DNA from: Gammaproteobacteria bacterium
GTDB lineage: Bacteria; Pseudomonadota; Gammaproteobacteria; SZUA-152
DNA: 64,000 nucleotides
Reading direction: 5' to 3'
Assembly (NCBI GenBank): GCA_029882975.1
Contig: JAOUJW010000027.1
Span: forward strand, 1-64,000
Below are positions 27,964-37,661 of this stretch, piece by piece. The notes under the pieces were generated by a model, which made no database searches, had not been told where the DNA came from, and worked only from the letters and a program-made list of their open reading frames with translations. Each line of letters begins with the position of its first letter. The stretch's first letter is position 1. A program made the translations under genes and the position numbers.

Positions 27964-28743
27964 TCAGGCGACCAGGCCCTTTGACTCAAGAAACTCCGTG
28001 GGCACATCCGCATTCTTACGGCCTGCGATTGCAAAGTAATAAAGCGGTTCTCCTTCAATTGACAACCTGTGCCGATATCGTTCGATATGATAAACATCAA
28101 GGTATTTAGAAAAAATCAGCTCTCTGATCATGATTGAAAAACCGGACTCATCCGTGCTATCAAAGAACGATTCCTTAATATTAAATGCAATCCACCCTTC
28201 TTGTTTTATGATATTAAAGGCCTTTATAAATGCCTGGGTCGGAATGTCCCCAAAACCAAGCGCTGCGACAGTAACCATACAATCACATTGCCACGACGCG
28301 ATATCCTCTTCTCTATCTTTATCCAAGTTGGTAAAATCTTCGACATAATAGGCGTCATACAAACCGGGGCGATCTCGCACGGTTGATTCATATGCTTCGG
28401 AGATGATATCCACACCAATTAAGCGTGACACACCGTGTTTTTTCAACTCCTCGCCCATCATCCCGTTGCCGGCGCCTAAATCCAACACACGCAGTTCTGA
28501 AAAGTTATCTTTAGACTGCTTTACTGACGATTCAAGAATACTGGTGACCTTGCTTGGTGAAGTGCACTTCAAACGATCATAGAAAATTTGTTCATATAAT
28601 CCCTGCACTTGATAAATTTCATCATAGTCGTGAAATCTGATTTTGCGTTGTCCAGCTGGTCCTTGCAGGTAGAAATAGGTTTCATCCTGTTTCAAATTGG
28701 ATGATTCTTGCCGTGGAAATTGTATTCTATGTCGTTTCTGCAT
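27964..28743 (-). CDS. SAM-dependent methyltransferase (class I)
   Basis: This 259-residue protein starts at ATG 28743, which has a GGAG ribosome site; the ORF continues upstream for 17 codons but without a good start. The SAM-binding motif LRVLDLGAGNGMMGEEL lies near residue 80, the acidic strand end RLIGVDIISEAYE near residue 107, and DCMVTVAALGFGD near residue 150. This is the Methyltransf_11/25 pattern. The product probably methylates a small molecule, and no pathway is apparent from neighbours. Confidence 0.85.
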   Translation of the reverse strand: MQKRHRIQFPRQESSNLKQDETYFYLQGPAGQRKIRFHDYDEIYQVQGLYEQIFYDRLKCTSPSKVTSILESSVKQSKDNFSELRVLDLGAGNGMMGEELKKHGVSRLIGVDIISEAYESTVRDRPGLYDAYYVEDFTNLDKDREEDIASWQCDCMVTVAALGFGDIPTQAFIKAFNIIKQEGWIAFNIKESFFDSTDESGFSIMIRELIFSKYLDVYHIERYRHRLSIEGEPLYYFAIAGRKNADVPTEFLESKGLVA

Positions 28744-29205
28744 GATGCTCCTACTATTTATGTTAATGTGTGATTTCACACTATAAATACCCAAGAAAAG
28801 TGCTTAGGGCGAATACTTTCCTGATCTTTTAAGATTGGTAGTTTGACGACCTATCGTGATTTTAGTCTGAGATAATATCGCTTTTCCCGAATCACTCGCC
28901 CCACGGAAAGCGTTGGCAAAGAAATCCCGTTAAGCGTGAGTTCCAGCTGGGTTACCAAGGCTGAAAAAGGAGGAAATATATAAGTCTCTGATTACCTTTA
29001 TGATTGGTGCCAAAGATGCAACTATGCACCTGGTATGTTTGTGATTATAGCAAAATCAGGGGTTGACGGCTCCTGTTTTTGAATTCAAGCATTATAAACG
29101 ACGACAGCGGGCTAATTGCGCCTGCACTGCCGCATTAAACCAGTCGGTAATTCCAGCGTTTAAGCCCGATAGATTTGTCTAAAAAGAACGCTTTTATGAG
29201 GAGAT
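28744..29205. other. Intergenic region, 462 bp, no supported gene
   Basis: It is A+T-rich with no reading frame of convincing length. I saw no tRNA or known riboswitch. It should hold the promoter of the minus-strand methyltransferase gene. Confidence 0.5.
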
Positions 29206-29544
29206 TTATACTTTCTTTACAAACTCTGACTTCAATTTCATGGCGCCGATACCATCTATTTTACAATCGATATTGTGACCACCCGCAACGATTCGAATAT
29301 TCTTCACTTTGGTCCCCACTTTCACTACTTTGGATGTTCCTTTTACTTTCAGGTCCTTTATGACGGTTATCGAATCACCATCACGTAACACGTTACCGTT
29401 GGAATCTACAACTCCAGTCGGGTTAGCGTCAGCCAACAAGCCATCTTTCGCCCATTCATGTGCACATTCCGGACAGACATATATAGCCCCATCCTCATAC
29501 GAATACTCTGAATTACATTTAGGACATTTTGGAATATCACTCAT
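29206..29544 (-). CDS. PhnA/YjdM-family zinc-ribbon protein
   Basis: This 112-residue protein has an N-terminal zinc ribbon, [21 protein letters not shown] (Cys at about 7, 10, 24 and 27). The C-terminal PhnA domain reads [42 protein letters not shown]. The length and order are those of PhnA/YjdM. Despite the name, family members are not proven to degrade phosphonates. It stands alone. Confidence 0.93.
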   Translation of the reverse strand: MSDIPKCPKCNSEYSYEDGAIYVCPECAHEWAKDGLLADANPTGVVDSNGNVLRDGDSITVIKDLKVKGTSKVVKVGTKVKNIRIVAGGHNIDCKIDGIGAMKLKSEFVKKV

Positions 29545-29633
29545 ACAGCTCTCTCTTTAAAAATGGCCTCTGTCATCCTGGTTAATTATTACACAGACCG
29601 ATGTATCCTTGCTTTTATTTAGCAAAACACAAG

Positions 29634-30032
29634 CTATTTTGGCTTGGGCCTACTTATCAAGAAAACAGCTATTGCGATAAACAAACCCGACATCCCCAAC
29701 AGACCCCAGACATTTTCTACTCGATTATAAATGATTATCCAGCTTACTATCAGCATTAATACGGCTAATACTTTACTTGTACCTGAAATAGCCCCCTGTT
29801 GCTCCCAATCGATTAGCAACCTGCCTAATCGAGGATGTGCGTATAACCAGCCATGCAATCGATCAGAGCCCCTGGCGGCAAACCACGCCGTTAAAAGCAA
29901 AAAAGGAACCGTTGGTACGCCGGGCAAAAACAAGCCAACGATGGCCAAACCCAGAAACAGGTAAGCCAAAATTAAAGCGGCCCAACGAGTCATGTAACCC
30001 AATTTTTTATCGATGCGATTTTCTTCCAGCAA
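29634..30032 (-). CDS. YbaN-like (DUF454) membrane protein
   Basis: This 132-residue protein has about four hydrophobic helices. The signature LGLAIVGLFLPGVPTVPFLLLTAWFAARGSDRLHGWLYAHPRLGRLLIDWEQQGAI fits the DUF454/YbaN family. The function is unknown. The start MLEENRIDKKLG has no close upstream gene. Confidence 0.88.
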   Translation of the reverse strand: MLEENRIDKKLGYMTRWAALILAYLFLGLAIVGLFLPGVPTVPFLLLTAWFAARGSDRLHGWLYAHPRLGRLLIDWEQQGAISGTSKVLAVLMLIVSWIIIYNRVENVWGLLGMSGLFIAIAVFLISRPKPK

Positions 30033-30396
30033 GTTAGAGTTTAATACGTATTAGTAAGAGCAAAAGCGTGTTTCCGCTATTAACATGGATTTCTATTATT
30101 TTGCTTTATCTATGTTAACGTATAAAATTCAACAGCTAGTGACCGCGGTGGCTAAGCTGTAACTGAATAGTAGCCGTTATAATACCCAAAATTGCAATGC
30201 GCGCAATCGCCGGAACGTAAATTGTCGTGGTTAGCAGAGATTCAATGGTTGATTTGATTACAAGGTACTTGCAAACGGGAGCCTATAAAATGTTTCAACC
30301 TGGTAGTATATTGAATATGTGAGGGGACTCTGAATGGACCGTGGAGGAGCCTTCCAGAGCATATTATTATGTGTTCGATAGTAGACTCTGTTTGTT
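30033..30396. other. Intergenic region, 364 bp, no supported gene
   Basis: The DNA is A+T-rich with no good reading frame. I found nothing conserved here. Confidence 0.45.
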
Positions 30397-30924
30397 CTAA
30401 TCTCTTCCCCGCACCAGTCTTACATGATTGGATTCCGATGGTTCCGTAATACCAACACCGGCACGCCCAAAATCGAGTATATATATCGCTTTAGTTCCTT
30501 GTTTACGGTCTGTGCTCCAAAACACAACAGAAGCGGTATTGGGAAATAGACTCAAATCTATCCGCGGATATTTACAATTATTGTTAACGATTGAAGCCAG
30601 CTCCGGCAGTTTTGGCAGCCTCCAATCCCGGTAAGATGCAAACCCTCCAATTGAATTTAATTCATGTGTTTTTTTTAGTGCCATGTCCCACGGCATTGCT
30701 ATTGATTCCCCAGTACAGGTTGAGCCATTCCAACTTTGACCCAAGGCGCAACGCATCCACGTCAGCCCAGACACCAAGTCTGTAACCGTACCGTCGTCGT
30801 CCCAATAGAAACGCTCCTCTTCTGGAATATTTCCTTCACACTCGTATGGCCAGGAATTGACAGTCTGTACCATTGTCTGTAAAGAAAACGCAGCGATAAA
30901 TATAAAGAACTTCTTCGTCAACAT
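30397..30924 (-). CDS. Exported DUF1566 (Lcl-type) domain protein
   Basis: This 175-residue protein has a signal peptide (LTKKFFIFIAAFSLQTMVQTVNS) and one DUF1566/Lcl domain. The domain holds VTDLVSGLTWMRCALGQSW, GGFASYRDWRLPKLPELASIVN and FWSTDRKQGTKAIYILDFGRAGV, with paired Cys residues. Lcl-like domains bind glycosaminoglycans or other sugars at the cell surface. I take ATG 30924 as the start; an earlier in-frame ATG lies at 30945. Confidence 0.85.
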   Translation of the reverse strand: MLTKKFFIFIAAFSLQTMVQTVNSWPYECEGNIPEEERFYWDDDGTVTDLVSGLTWMRCALGQSWNGSTCTGESIAMPWDMALKKTHELNSIGGFASYRDWRLPKLPELASIVNNNCKYPRIDLSLFPNTASVVFWSTDRKQGTKAIYILDFGRAGVGITEPSESNHVRLVRGRD

Positions 30925-30979
30925 AGCAGATAACATGAATATCACCTTTTGATACTGACATCCCTGACATCTGTTGGGA

Positions 30980-31023
30980 AACCAAGAGACATCGAGAGTT
31001 ACCGATGACTCTTGGTTTTTTTT
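30980..31023. terminator. Strong bidirectional terminator
   Basis: The stem AACCAAGAGACATCG pairs with CGATGACTCTTGGTT, with a run of nine to ten T after it on the plus strand. It separates the DUF1566 gene from the cytochrome c gene. Confidence 0.85.
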
Positions 31024-31031
31024 TACACGCT

Positions 31032-31505
31032 TTACTTGCTTGGATAACCTGGCCCGGATTTTACCGGCACGGCACCGTGCTGTTCGTCCTTCGCTGGATC
31101 TATTTTTACACCTCGGTGAGTATAGGTGGCATAAGCTTCCATAGCGATCAGGTCATCACTATCCAGCTTTAGCATTTTGCCTTGCATCGGAACCAAAATG
31201 CACCAGTTAATCATTTCCCGCAGAGTACCCACTTTACCGAGGTTGGTCTGATATTTTGGAAAGGTGTGAGGATTGGTGGCCGAACCATCGGGGTGGCAGT
31301 TTCCGCAAGCCAAACCGTTTGTCCCAAGTTTTGGGTTATGCCAAAGCGCATCCCCTTTTGCGACCGCTTTCAGTAAAGCCATTTGTTCTTGAGAAATTTG
31401 CTTTTCGGTCCTGGGTGACTTCGCCTGTACCACACTGGCAATGACAAAGGGCACCAATACTAATATCGCCACCAAGGTTCGTTTTATCGTTGAATGTATC
31501 ATCAT
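31032..31505 (-). CDS. Exported mono-heme cytochrome c
   Basis: This 157-residue protein has a signal peptide (IKRTLVAILVLVPFVIASVVQA) and one heme motif, CGNCH, near residue 68, in LACGNCHPDGSATNPHTFP. Met residues in LVPMQGKMLK could be the sixth ligand. A GGAGG ribosome site fixes the start. It lies 12 bases downstream of the Tat metallophosphoesterase gene on the same strand, so the two are co-expressed, an unusual pairing that suggests a redox-coupled periplasmic function. Confidence 0.88.
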   Translation of the reverse strand: MMIHSTIKRTLVAILVLVPFVIASVVQAKSPRTEKQISQEQMALLKAVAKGDALWHNPKLGTNGLACGNCHPDGSATNPHTFPKYQTNLGKVGTLREMINWCILVPMQGKMLKLDSDDLIAMEAYATYTHRGVKIDPAKDEQHGAVPVKSGPGYPSK

Positions 31506-31517
31506 TGTTTTCCTCCG

Positions 31518-32534
31518 TTAAACTTTAAGCCCTTTTTTGATGTTGTCAGGCAGCAGATCGGAAAATGCCCTCCACTGCATATTGGCGTCAAAGTTGGATT
31601 CCAGGGCGATATTGTGCGTCCCTAATCCATCTTCAAAGTCGCCGGGATCGGACCGGTTTTGTTTAACTTTAGGATACTTCAGTTCTACAGGCGGGTAGGG
31701 CCAAGGCCATGAGGTTGATAACAATCCACAGGACTTAATATTGTCAATTTCATTGTAGACTATCTGATGCACATGTCCGTGAATAGAAACCACTTTTTCA
31801 AATTTGCTGAGAATTTTGCGGATCTCAGGTGCGTCATAAGTATTGAAGTTCCAGCGCGGATAATATTCCCACAATGGAGAATGCGTCATTATCACCACCG
31901 GAGTACCTGCGGATACTTTTTTAACATCCTGTTCCAACCATGACAGTTGTTGTTCACCCACTCCCCATGCACCACATTGATGACACTCCAACTCCTCTAA
32001 TAACCCCATACGTTCCTTGGGAGTGAGTTTCCTGGCCGACCAAAAGTCCGGGATGAGAATGGAATTCATCCCAATAAAGTGGACGCCGTTGTGATCAAAT
32101 GACCAGTGCTCATCTCCAAACAAGCCACGCCACGCTTTCCCCATATCCAGATAATAGTCGTGCTCACCGGGTATGATTTTGTACTTCATCTTCAACTTAT
32201 CCAGGATTTTCTTTCCTTTTACCAATTCCTCCTTTTTCCCGGATTGACCCAGATCGCCAGCATATAAAAGAAAATCCGGTAGTGGTCTAATTTTATTGAC
32301 ATCATCTACGGCTTTCTTAAGAATATCATCAAACTTGTGTCCTTTTATATCGTATAGATGCGCATCAGTCAGTACTGCAAAGTTGAAAGGCTTCACTTTC
32401 TTTGACGCTGCTTCAGCCACACCACCCAATCCGAAAAAACTGCTGGCGCTGGGTGCAAAAATACCCGCAAACATTGTGGCTGCACCCGTTTTCACCGAGT
32501 ACCCTAGGAACTGTCGCCTGGAAATTCGCTTCAT
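31518..32534 (-). CDS. Tat-exported calcineurin-like metallophosphoesterase
   Basis: This 338-residue protein starts at ATG 32534, which has a GGGGGAG ribosome site. The twin-arginine signal ISRRQFLGYSVKTGAATMFAG sends it to the periplasm folded. The metal centre is in FAVLTDAHLYD (D-x-H), LLYAGDLGQSG (GD), IPGEHDYY (G-x-HD), VVIMTHSPLW and SIHGHVHQIVY (GHxH). These are the five blocks of the calcineurin-like phosphoesterase family, which uses two metal ions. The substrate is unknown. It is operonic with cytochrome c. Confidence 0.92.
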   Translation of the reverse strand: MKRISRRQFLGYSVKTGAATMFAGIFAPSASSFFGLGGVAEAASKKVKPFNFAVLTDAHLYDIKGHKFDDILKKAVDDVNKIRPLPDFLLYAGDLGQSGKKEELVKGKKILDKLKMKYKIIPGEHDYYLDMGKAWRGLFGDEHWSFDHNGVHFIGMNSILIPDFWSARKLTPKERMGLLEELECHQCGAWGVGEQQLSWLEQDVKKVSAGTPVVIMTHSPLWEYYPRWNFNTYDAPEIRKILSKFEKVVSIHGHVHQIVYNEIDNIKSCGLLSTSWPWPYPPVELKYPKVKQNRSDPGDFEDGLGTHNIALESNFDANMQWRAFSDLLPDNIKKGLKV

Positions 32535-32934
32535 GACTCCCCCCTGTAAGTTATGCAAATCGAACCTGATCTGGAATTAGAATCATTCTAATTCCTATTT
32601 CAGTTAAGCTCACTTCAGAAACTTGTCAATGCAGTTAACACCTTCCATACACTTATGAGATTTTACCCGCATACTTAATGCTGATTTCTATCCGATTGGT
32701 TTAAAGGGAAAAATACAATGCACATGGGTTTAGGAACAACCCTTCGGGCCCTAGAATCAGATTTTACTTACAAACAATTCAGATAAATGCGGGGAACAAA
32801 TAGAACAAACAAGCAGCAACATTTGGTTTTTAAAATACACAAAGCATCAATTGCAACTTCCGGAATTGGGATACCGCTTAGCTGTTCCAGTGCGCAAATG
32901 GCCCAAGAAAGACCTGCAATTATAATGGCTGGTT
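32535..32934. other. Intergenic region, 400 bp, no supported gene
   Basis: A 65-codon reading frame at 32768-32965 overlaps the HD gene and does not look coding. The region should hold the promoter of the Tat metallophosphoesterase operon. Nothing else is seen. Confidence 0.45.
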
Positions 32935-33918
32935 TTAGGGTACCGTAACAACCCCCATAGGCCAAAGCCCCTGCTTGCCGGATATATATTCTTTCCTATA
33001 TGTCGCAAAGGCGCGATCCAGATCTGAAAATACCGTTACGGATTTTCCGTCTGCAACCGGTGGATCTATACTCCTAACTTTGGTTGTAACGCTAAATACT
33101 GGCTCATCCTTATTCCAAGTGAAACGCGTACCCGGTGTCAGCAAATCAACCCAGCATTTTACCTCGGGCAAGTCTGATGACGTTAGTTTGTGCCACAGCT
33201 CATCGTCTGTACCCCAAAGATCCGTTTCTTGTAAGACCCCGAAGTGCTGAGCGGCCTTAATTGCCTCTGCAGTAAGTTGATAAAGACCTACCTCACGATA
33301 ATTTGACCAGCTGGTTCTATCGGTTTCTATATATGTGTATGCCAACCAACGCGCTGTCTCCGCGTTGTTCACTACGATACGCCCGTCTATAACATCTAAA
33401 GAATCTATGGCTCTTTGAATTTCCTTATTACTGGACAACCGCAGGTACTCCAGATCCCTAAAAAAATAGTCTAATCTATCAGCGCACAGTGCAGGTGACG
33501 GTTGCTCCAACAGCGAAAACCTCTCTTCATCCATAAACTCACGCCAATCCATGTTGTGGCAGTTTAGGATCCCAGGAATATCTGAGTTAGCAATAAAGTC
33601 CTGTTTTTTCTCTTCGTGATAGCTTTGTCGGCTGTGATCGTTAAAAACAAAGTCAATTACATGGCTAAACGCGGTATGACTGACATCATGAAGCAAGGCT
33701 GCAATCTGCTCATGGATTCCCCCGCCAAGCCGTCGAACAAGAAGCATGGTACCCACAGAATGTTCAAACCGGCTGAACGGTGGAGTTATGCAAAGCAATG
33801 CAGTTATTCCATGTTGCGAAATACCCTTCGTTCTTTGCATGGCTTTACTTAACATTAAATCCAGCAAAACAGGCTCTTTAATCTCTACTGTTCCGTACAA
33901 TTCGTCTATGTATTGCAT
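32935..33918 (-). CDS. HD-domain hydrolase, copy 1 (dNTPase/SAMHD1-like)
   Basis: This 327-residue protein has the HD-superfamily metal site: His in PFSRFEHSVGTML, His-Asp in AALLHDVSHTAFSHV, and Asp in ALCADRLDYFFRDLEYL. The arrangement is that of the dGTPase/SAMHD1/YdhJ-type group that hydrolyses phosphate esters of nucleotides. Substrate is not known. A second copy at 57716-58708 is about 70% identical by eye along the entire length. Start is MQYIDELYGTVEIKEPVLL, also conserved in the other copy. Confidence 0.88.
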   Translation of the reverse strand: MQYIDELYGTVEIKEPVLLDLMLSKAMQRTKGISQHGITALLCITPPFSRFEHSVGTMLLVRRLGGGIHEQIAALLHDVSHTAFSHVIDFVFNDHSRQSYHEEKKQDFIANSDIPGILNCHNMDWREFMDEERFSLLEQPSPALCADRLDYFFRDLEYLRLSSNKEIQRAIDSLDVIDGRIVVNNAETARWLAYTYIETDRTSWSNYREVGLYQLTAEAIKAAQHFGVLQETDLWGTDDELWHKLTSSDLPEVKCWVDLLTPGTRFTWNKDEPVFSVTTKVRSIDPPVADGKSVTVFSDLDRAFATYRKEYISGKQGLWPMGVVTVP

Positions 33919-34138
33919 GATATTTTAGCCTCCCCGTGTCTGTTACAGGCTAAACTGATAGCAAAAATGGAGCGTCTTTACAGCCATTGATCATAACTCG
34001 TTACTAGCATAAGGATACATCCGCGTGAAACGAAAAAGCAGAGACCGCTGAACTGTATGCTACTTATAAATTTATACTTTTTCAATTGGAATTGATTAAT
34101 ACACGTGGGCTCGAAGATTGATATTTGCCTTAATCGAC

Positions 34139-34804
34139 TTAACTGCTTAAATGCGTGAGAATTACTTCGGTTAGTTTAGAGATATAGACTGCATCAATTT
34201 TTTTATGGTTCCCGGTTATTCTAATTTTTAGCATATATTTATTGATTCCCGTCATAATTAAGTAAGACTCTACCTCTTCATAATCGTAATTGCCCGTTGT
34301 GTCCACCTCGTATTTTAAATATGCATACAATGTATTGAATTTTGCAGTGAATCTCTTTTTTGTCCTTTGCTCTATCCTGACATTTTTATATATTGCTTTT
34401 TGTTCATAATATTCAATGTCTCTAATCGCCGCATCGAATGCTCGGTTAGTTATCTTCGAATCTATTCCATCTTCTATTGGGCCATATCCGGCATCAAATA
34501 AGATAATGGTTAAGTGAGCTAGATTCTTACTATCGGAATAAGAGTATCCAGCAGACGCACCGTATCGAGCATCGTCGAATTTCTCTACTTTCTTGTCATG
34601 AAAGTCGACAAGTCTATTCGGGAGCTTACTTAACATTTCCATTTCTGCGCCAACGGCGCAATTCAAAGAAACTAATACCAAAAAAACCTGAAAGCCCGAC
34701 AGTTTAACCAGTGCATTCACAAATCTACGGGCCGCATTGCAAGGTACTGACCCGCGGCGGCACGTTAAGTGGAGCCGTTGTTTGTCTGTTCCAATACATA
34801 CCAT
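34139..34804 (-). CDS. Exported or membrane-anchored protein, unknown function
   Basis: This 221-residue protein has a hydrophobic segment LSGFQVFLVLVSLNCAVGAE at about residues 34-53, probably a signal peptide, and then a soluble domain with no recognised motif. ATG 34804 has a strong GGAGGAGG ribosome site, but it puts 30 basic and Cys-containing residues ahead of the hydrophobic segment. A GTG at 34720 would give a cleaner signal peptide with a weaker ribosome site. The long N-region may mean that its 5' end was replaced by recombination. Confidence 0.65.
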   Translation of the reverse strand: MVCIGTDKQRLHLTCRRGSVPCNAARRFVNALVKLSGFQVFLVLVSLNCAVGAEMEMLSKLPNRLVDFHDKKVEKFDDARYGASAGYSYSDSKNLAHLTIILFDAGYGPIEDGIDSKITNRAFDAAIRDIEYYEQKAIYKNVRIEQRTKKRFTAKFNTLYAYLKYEVDTTGNYDYEEVESYLIMTGINKYMLKIRITGNHKKIDAVYISKLTEVILTHLSS

Positions 34805-34931
34805 TTATACCTCCTCCAGCTCCTTCGTACACTTATCATTTAACGAAAAACCCCGTACCGCTCATAAACCATATAGGCAAGGAGCGGATTCGTGACTTAG
34901 AGGTTCAGAGAACCACTTATTAACCGGAAGA

Positions 34932-34964
34932 GCCGGAGAAAACTTTACGAAAATCCTCTCCGGC
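34932..34964 (-). terminator. Hairpin after the coiled-coil protein gene
   Basis: GCCGGAGA pairs with TCTCCGGC across a 17-base loop just past the stop of the minus-strand gene. No T-run follows. Confidence 0.5.
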
Positions 34965-34993
34965 CCCGAGGTTACCTGTTCATTTGGCCAGCC

Positions 34994-36214
34994 CTACTTC
35001 GCTCCAGTAACAAGAACGTTATCAAATGCCCATCCCGTAATGTCACCCGGACCACAACACGAGTCTGCAGTATCGTAGAGGAAACGAATCTCCACTGTGT
35101 CCCCCGACACCACGCCAGCCACATCAAAAGTGATGTTTCTGAACGTTGCATCTGCTCCAGTGTGTAGCTCGGGGGTCGGACCATGTATATCTGAAAATGG
35201 CCCGCCATTTATGGACACTTGCACGTGCTCCACGTCAAACACAGTTGGGTAACCACCCTCGTTTGAGCTAAATGAGTCAAAATTTACTGATATTGTATCG
35301 CTAAATGCGGTAAGTACCGGAGACTGAACATAGCTTCTCTCTGCACCATCGTTTCCGACATTTGGATTTGTCCACCAGGTACTAGGTAGGGCTTTACCTA
35401 TAAATCCAGGCAACGACGATGCTAACTCCCACATTGGTGCCCTCGACGGAAAACCTATGGAAGTAAATGCAAACCCGCCTACTGTCCAACCTTGAGGGCC
35501 CGATTCAAAATCGAAAAACGCGTTGGAATTACCTCCTTCCAACGCTTCCACTCGAGATATGACATTTTTCAAAGAATTCGACAGATTTTCTATATTTTGC
35601 TCCAAGCTACCAAGCTGGCTTTGCATTTCATTACGACTCGCTTGCAGTGAAGTAATGCTATTAGTATTGCTACTTACTTGAACCAACAACAAAGATACTT
35701 GAGCGCTTAACGGGTCCAGGCCCGAGGTGTTTTCCGCGACTTTTTGCTTTAGCTGCTCTACTAATACCTGCAAATTTTGTATCAAGGTATTATTATTGTC
35801 GATAAGAACACGAATTGATGCGTCTACCGAGGCTATTTCTGCTTTCAATTCAATGGCTAGTTTTTCAGTTGCATTCTTCAGATTGGACAAGTCCAACCGC
35901 AGCGAATTTAGTGATGCTGAGTTGCTATTTACTTGTACGAGTAGCGCCGCAATATCCTTCTCATTTATAGAGACTCGGCCAGATAGCGCATCGAGTTTTT
36001 GTTGAATACCAGCAATGTCACTCTTTAGCTGTGATACCATTTTCTCCAGGTTACTGATCGCGTCAGCATTTTGACTAATAATTACTGAATTCGCTTCAAT
36101 CAGCTCGCTCAAGGTTTGAAACGGTTGTCCATTCAATCCAGCATTTTCGACCGCTAAAACTGAAGTGGACAGACACAAACTAGTGCCTATTATTAAAGAT
36201 CTAGTAGCATGCAT
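34994..36214 (-). CDS. Exported coiled-coil protein with C-terminal jelly-roll-like domain
   Basis: This 406-residue protein starts at ATG 36214 with the signal peptide RSLIIGTSLCLSTSVLAVE; the upstream in-frame extension to 36352 lacks a signal-like start. Residues 30-245 are rich in Leu, Ile, Val, Asn and Ser in a heptad pattern (LEKMVSQLKSDIAGIQQKLDALSGRVSINEKDIAALLVQVNSNSASLNSLRLDLSNLK), so a long coiled coil is expected. The last 150 residues (FFDFESGPQGWTVGGFAF...ITGWAFDNVLVTGAK) resemble a carbohydrate-binding or MAM-like jelly roll. The combination suggests a surface stalk with an adhesive tip. Confidence 0.8.
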   Translation of the reverse strand: MHATRSLIIGTSLCLSTSVLAVENAGLNGQPFQTLSELIEANSVIISQNADAISNLEKMVSQLKSDIAGIQQKLDALSGRVSINEKDIAALLVQVNSNSASLNSLRLDLSNLKNATEKLAIELKAEIASVDASIRVLIDNNNTLIQNLQVLVEQLKQKVAENTSGLDPLSAQVSLLLVQVSSNTNSITSLQASRNEMQSQLGSLEQNIENLSNSLKNVISRVEALEGGNSNAFFDFESGPQGWTVGGFAFTSIGFPSRAPMWELASSLPGFIGKALPSTWWTNPNVGNDGAERSYVQSPVLTAFSDTISVNFDSFSSNEGGYPTVFDVEHVQVSINGGPFSDIHGPTPELHTGADATFRNITFDVAGVVSGDTVEIRFLYDTADSCCGPGDITGWAFDNVLVTGAK

Positions 36215-36893
36215 ATTAACCTCGACTATAGTTTTTTTACTTCCGATTAGTGAATAATAAAACTCTCTAAAACCGTTACCTCTCAGCTTCGGATCGTAAT
36301 TGTACCCTTCTTCTAGGAAACTATAGCTTAACGGATTAACATAGTAATACAAACAAATATTTTACGCGAAAAACTGATTACCCGATTCACTCAGCGATTT
36401 TGAGCGCTACACAGCAAAAATGATTGAACAATAAACAAATGTGTTAGCCTTAACTCCAACCTACTGGTGCAATTTAACTGCCCTCCTTTTACGTGTACGC
36501 GTTTGTGGTTAATACGTACCGACGGCTACCGCCCAAGAGTCAGTTCAACCTGGACGAATTGTATGACTCGCTCCATCTGAACACCTATCATTTGTGGACA
36601 TAGAATACATGAGCGCTGAACAAATAATGTCCGCCTTTTTAAACAGCGAGATATCTGCTCCACTGTTCCAGCTCATCATTTGAGGTCCTGTTACTCCAAT
36701 GCCTATATGGATCTCCAATTGACATCACAATAGACTAAGCCGCCATAATACCTCGCCTTTGAAAAAATTGAGTCGAGAGCAAGACGTACCGACGGATGCT
36801 TTAACGTGATCTAAATGGAATGTCATGGATAATAGAGTAAAGTGGACTTTACTCTTTTGTGTTATCCAAATGGTTATTTTGACTGGACTGCTT
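36215..36893. other. Intergenic region of 679 bp with a hairpin at its right end
   Basis: No convincing gene is present. At 36834-36855, AGAGTAAAG pairs with CTTTACTCT around a TGGA loop, followed by TTTT on the plus strand; it lies about 40 bases past the end of the cytochrome gene and may terminate it. Two short CGTACCGACGG sequences (near 36518 and 36785) occur but I cannot interpret them. Confidence 0.5.
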
Positions 36894-37661
36894 TTACATA
36901 GACAAAGTTTGCAGGTACGCTAACAGATCAACCTGTTCCTTTTCGCTCAACACGCCCAGCATAGGCGGCATATGCTCCCACATCTTTCGCATGGAACTGT
37001 GATGCTGACGGCTATTGTGCATCCTTTTCATATCCATTACAGCTCCGGGATGACCAAAGCGTATTTTGTGCAATGTTTCCCACGGATTCTTGTTGGCTAT
37101 GGTCCCAACATATTCGGCCTTACTTTTTCCGGAAGCAAGGTTCATAGTGTCTCCTGCTTTACCGTGACAATCCAGGCAATATTTTTTGTAGTGACGTTTA
37201 CCCTCTTTCGCATCACCTTTAACTTGTTTGGTATCGTATGAGATGTATTTAGTCATATCAATCTGTCCTTTGCTGACAAATCGGGACACTGCGTTTAGAT
37301 GCTCGCCAGTCAGATACTTGCCATATCCGTGCTGAGTATTTTCTAGAATTCGACGTATCTGTTCAACCGATCGGCCTTCAGCTTCCCGAATTCCCTTAAT
37401 GCCGGAATAGTGACTGCCCTTTGAATAGGCTCCGTCTTTACCGCGGTAATCCCAACCGTGACACTCTTTACAGCGCCAGGTGGTGTTTCCACTTTTCTTA
37501 CCGTCTTTATATGCCGTATGCGTACTATCAGGCGGCGTCAGCCCGGCATCAACCCACCATTTATCGTAAATACGCCCACCAACAATCAATTCTTCAACCT
37601 CGCTGGCACTTACAGGTGTCAGCAAGAGCGCCAGAACTAAAAATAGGCATCTGTCTCTCAT
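36894..37661 (-). CDS. Exported di-heme cytochrome c
   Basis: This 255-residue protein starts at ATG 37661 with an AGGAAGAGG ribosome site and a signal peptide (CLFLVLALLLTPVSASE). Two heme motifs, CKECH (about residue 64) and CLDCH (about residue 162), each begin a cytochrome c domain; Met residues in VMDMKRM and MPPMLG may coordinate the second heme. Two-domain cytochromes of this type carry electrons in the periplasm. The gene is not in an obvious operon. Confidence 0.88.
   Translation of the reverse strand: MRDRCLFLVLALLLTPVSASEVEELIVGGRIYDKWWVDAGLTPPDSTHTAYKDGKKSGNTTWRCKECHGWDYRGKDGAYSKGSHYSGIKGIREAEGRSVEQIRRILENTQHGYGKYLTGEHLNAVSRFVSKGQIDMTKYISYDTKQVKGDAKEGKRHYKKYCLDCHGKAGDTMNLASGKSKAEYVGTIANKNPWETLHKIRFGHPGAVMDMKRMHNSRQHHSSMRKMWEHMPPMLGVLSEKEQVDLLAYLQTLSM

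Noticed and set aside
32768-32965. 65-codon minus-strand open frame
   Set aside because: Overlaps the end of the HD hydrolase gene, Cys-rich random composition, no ribosome site.
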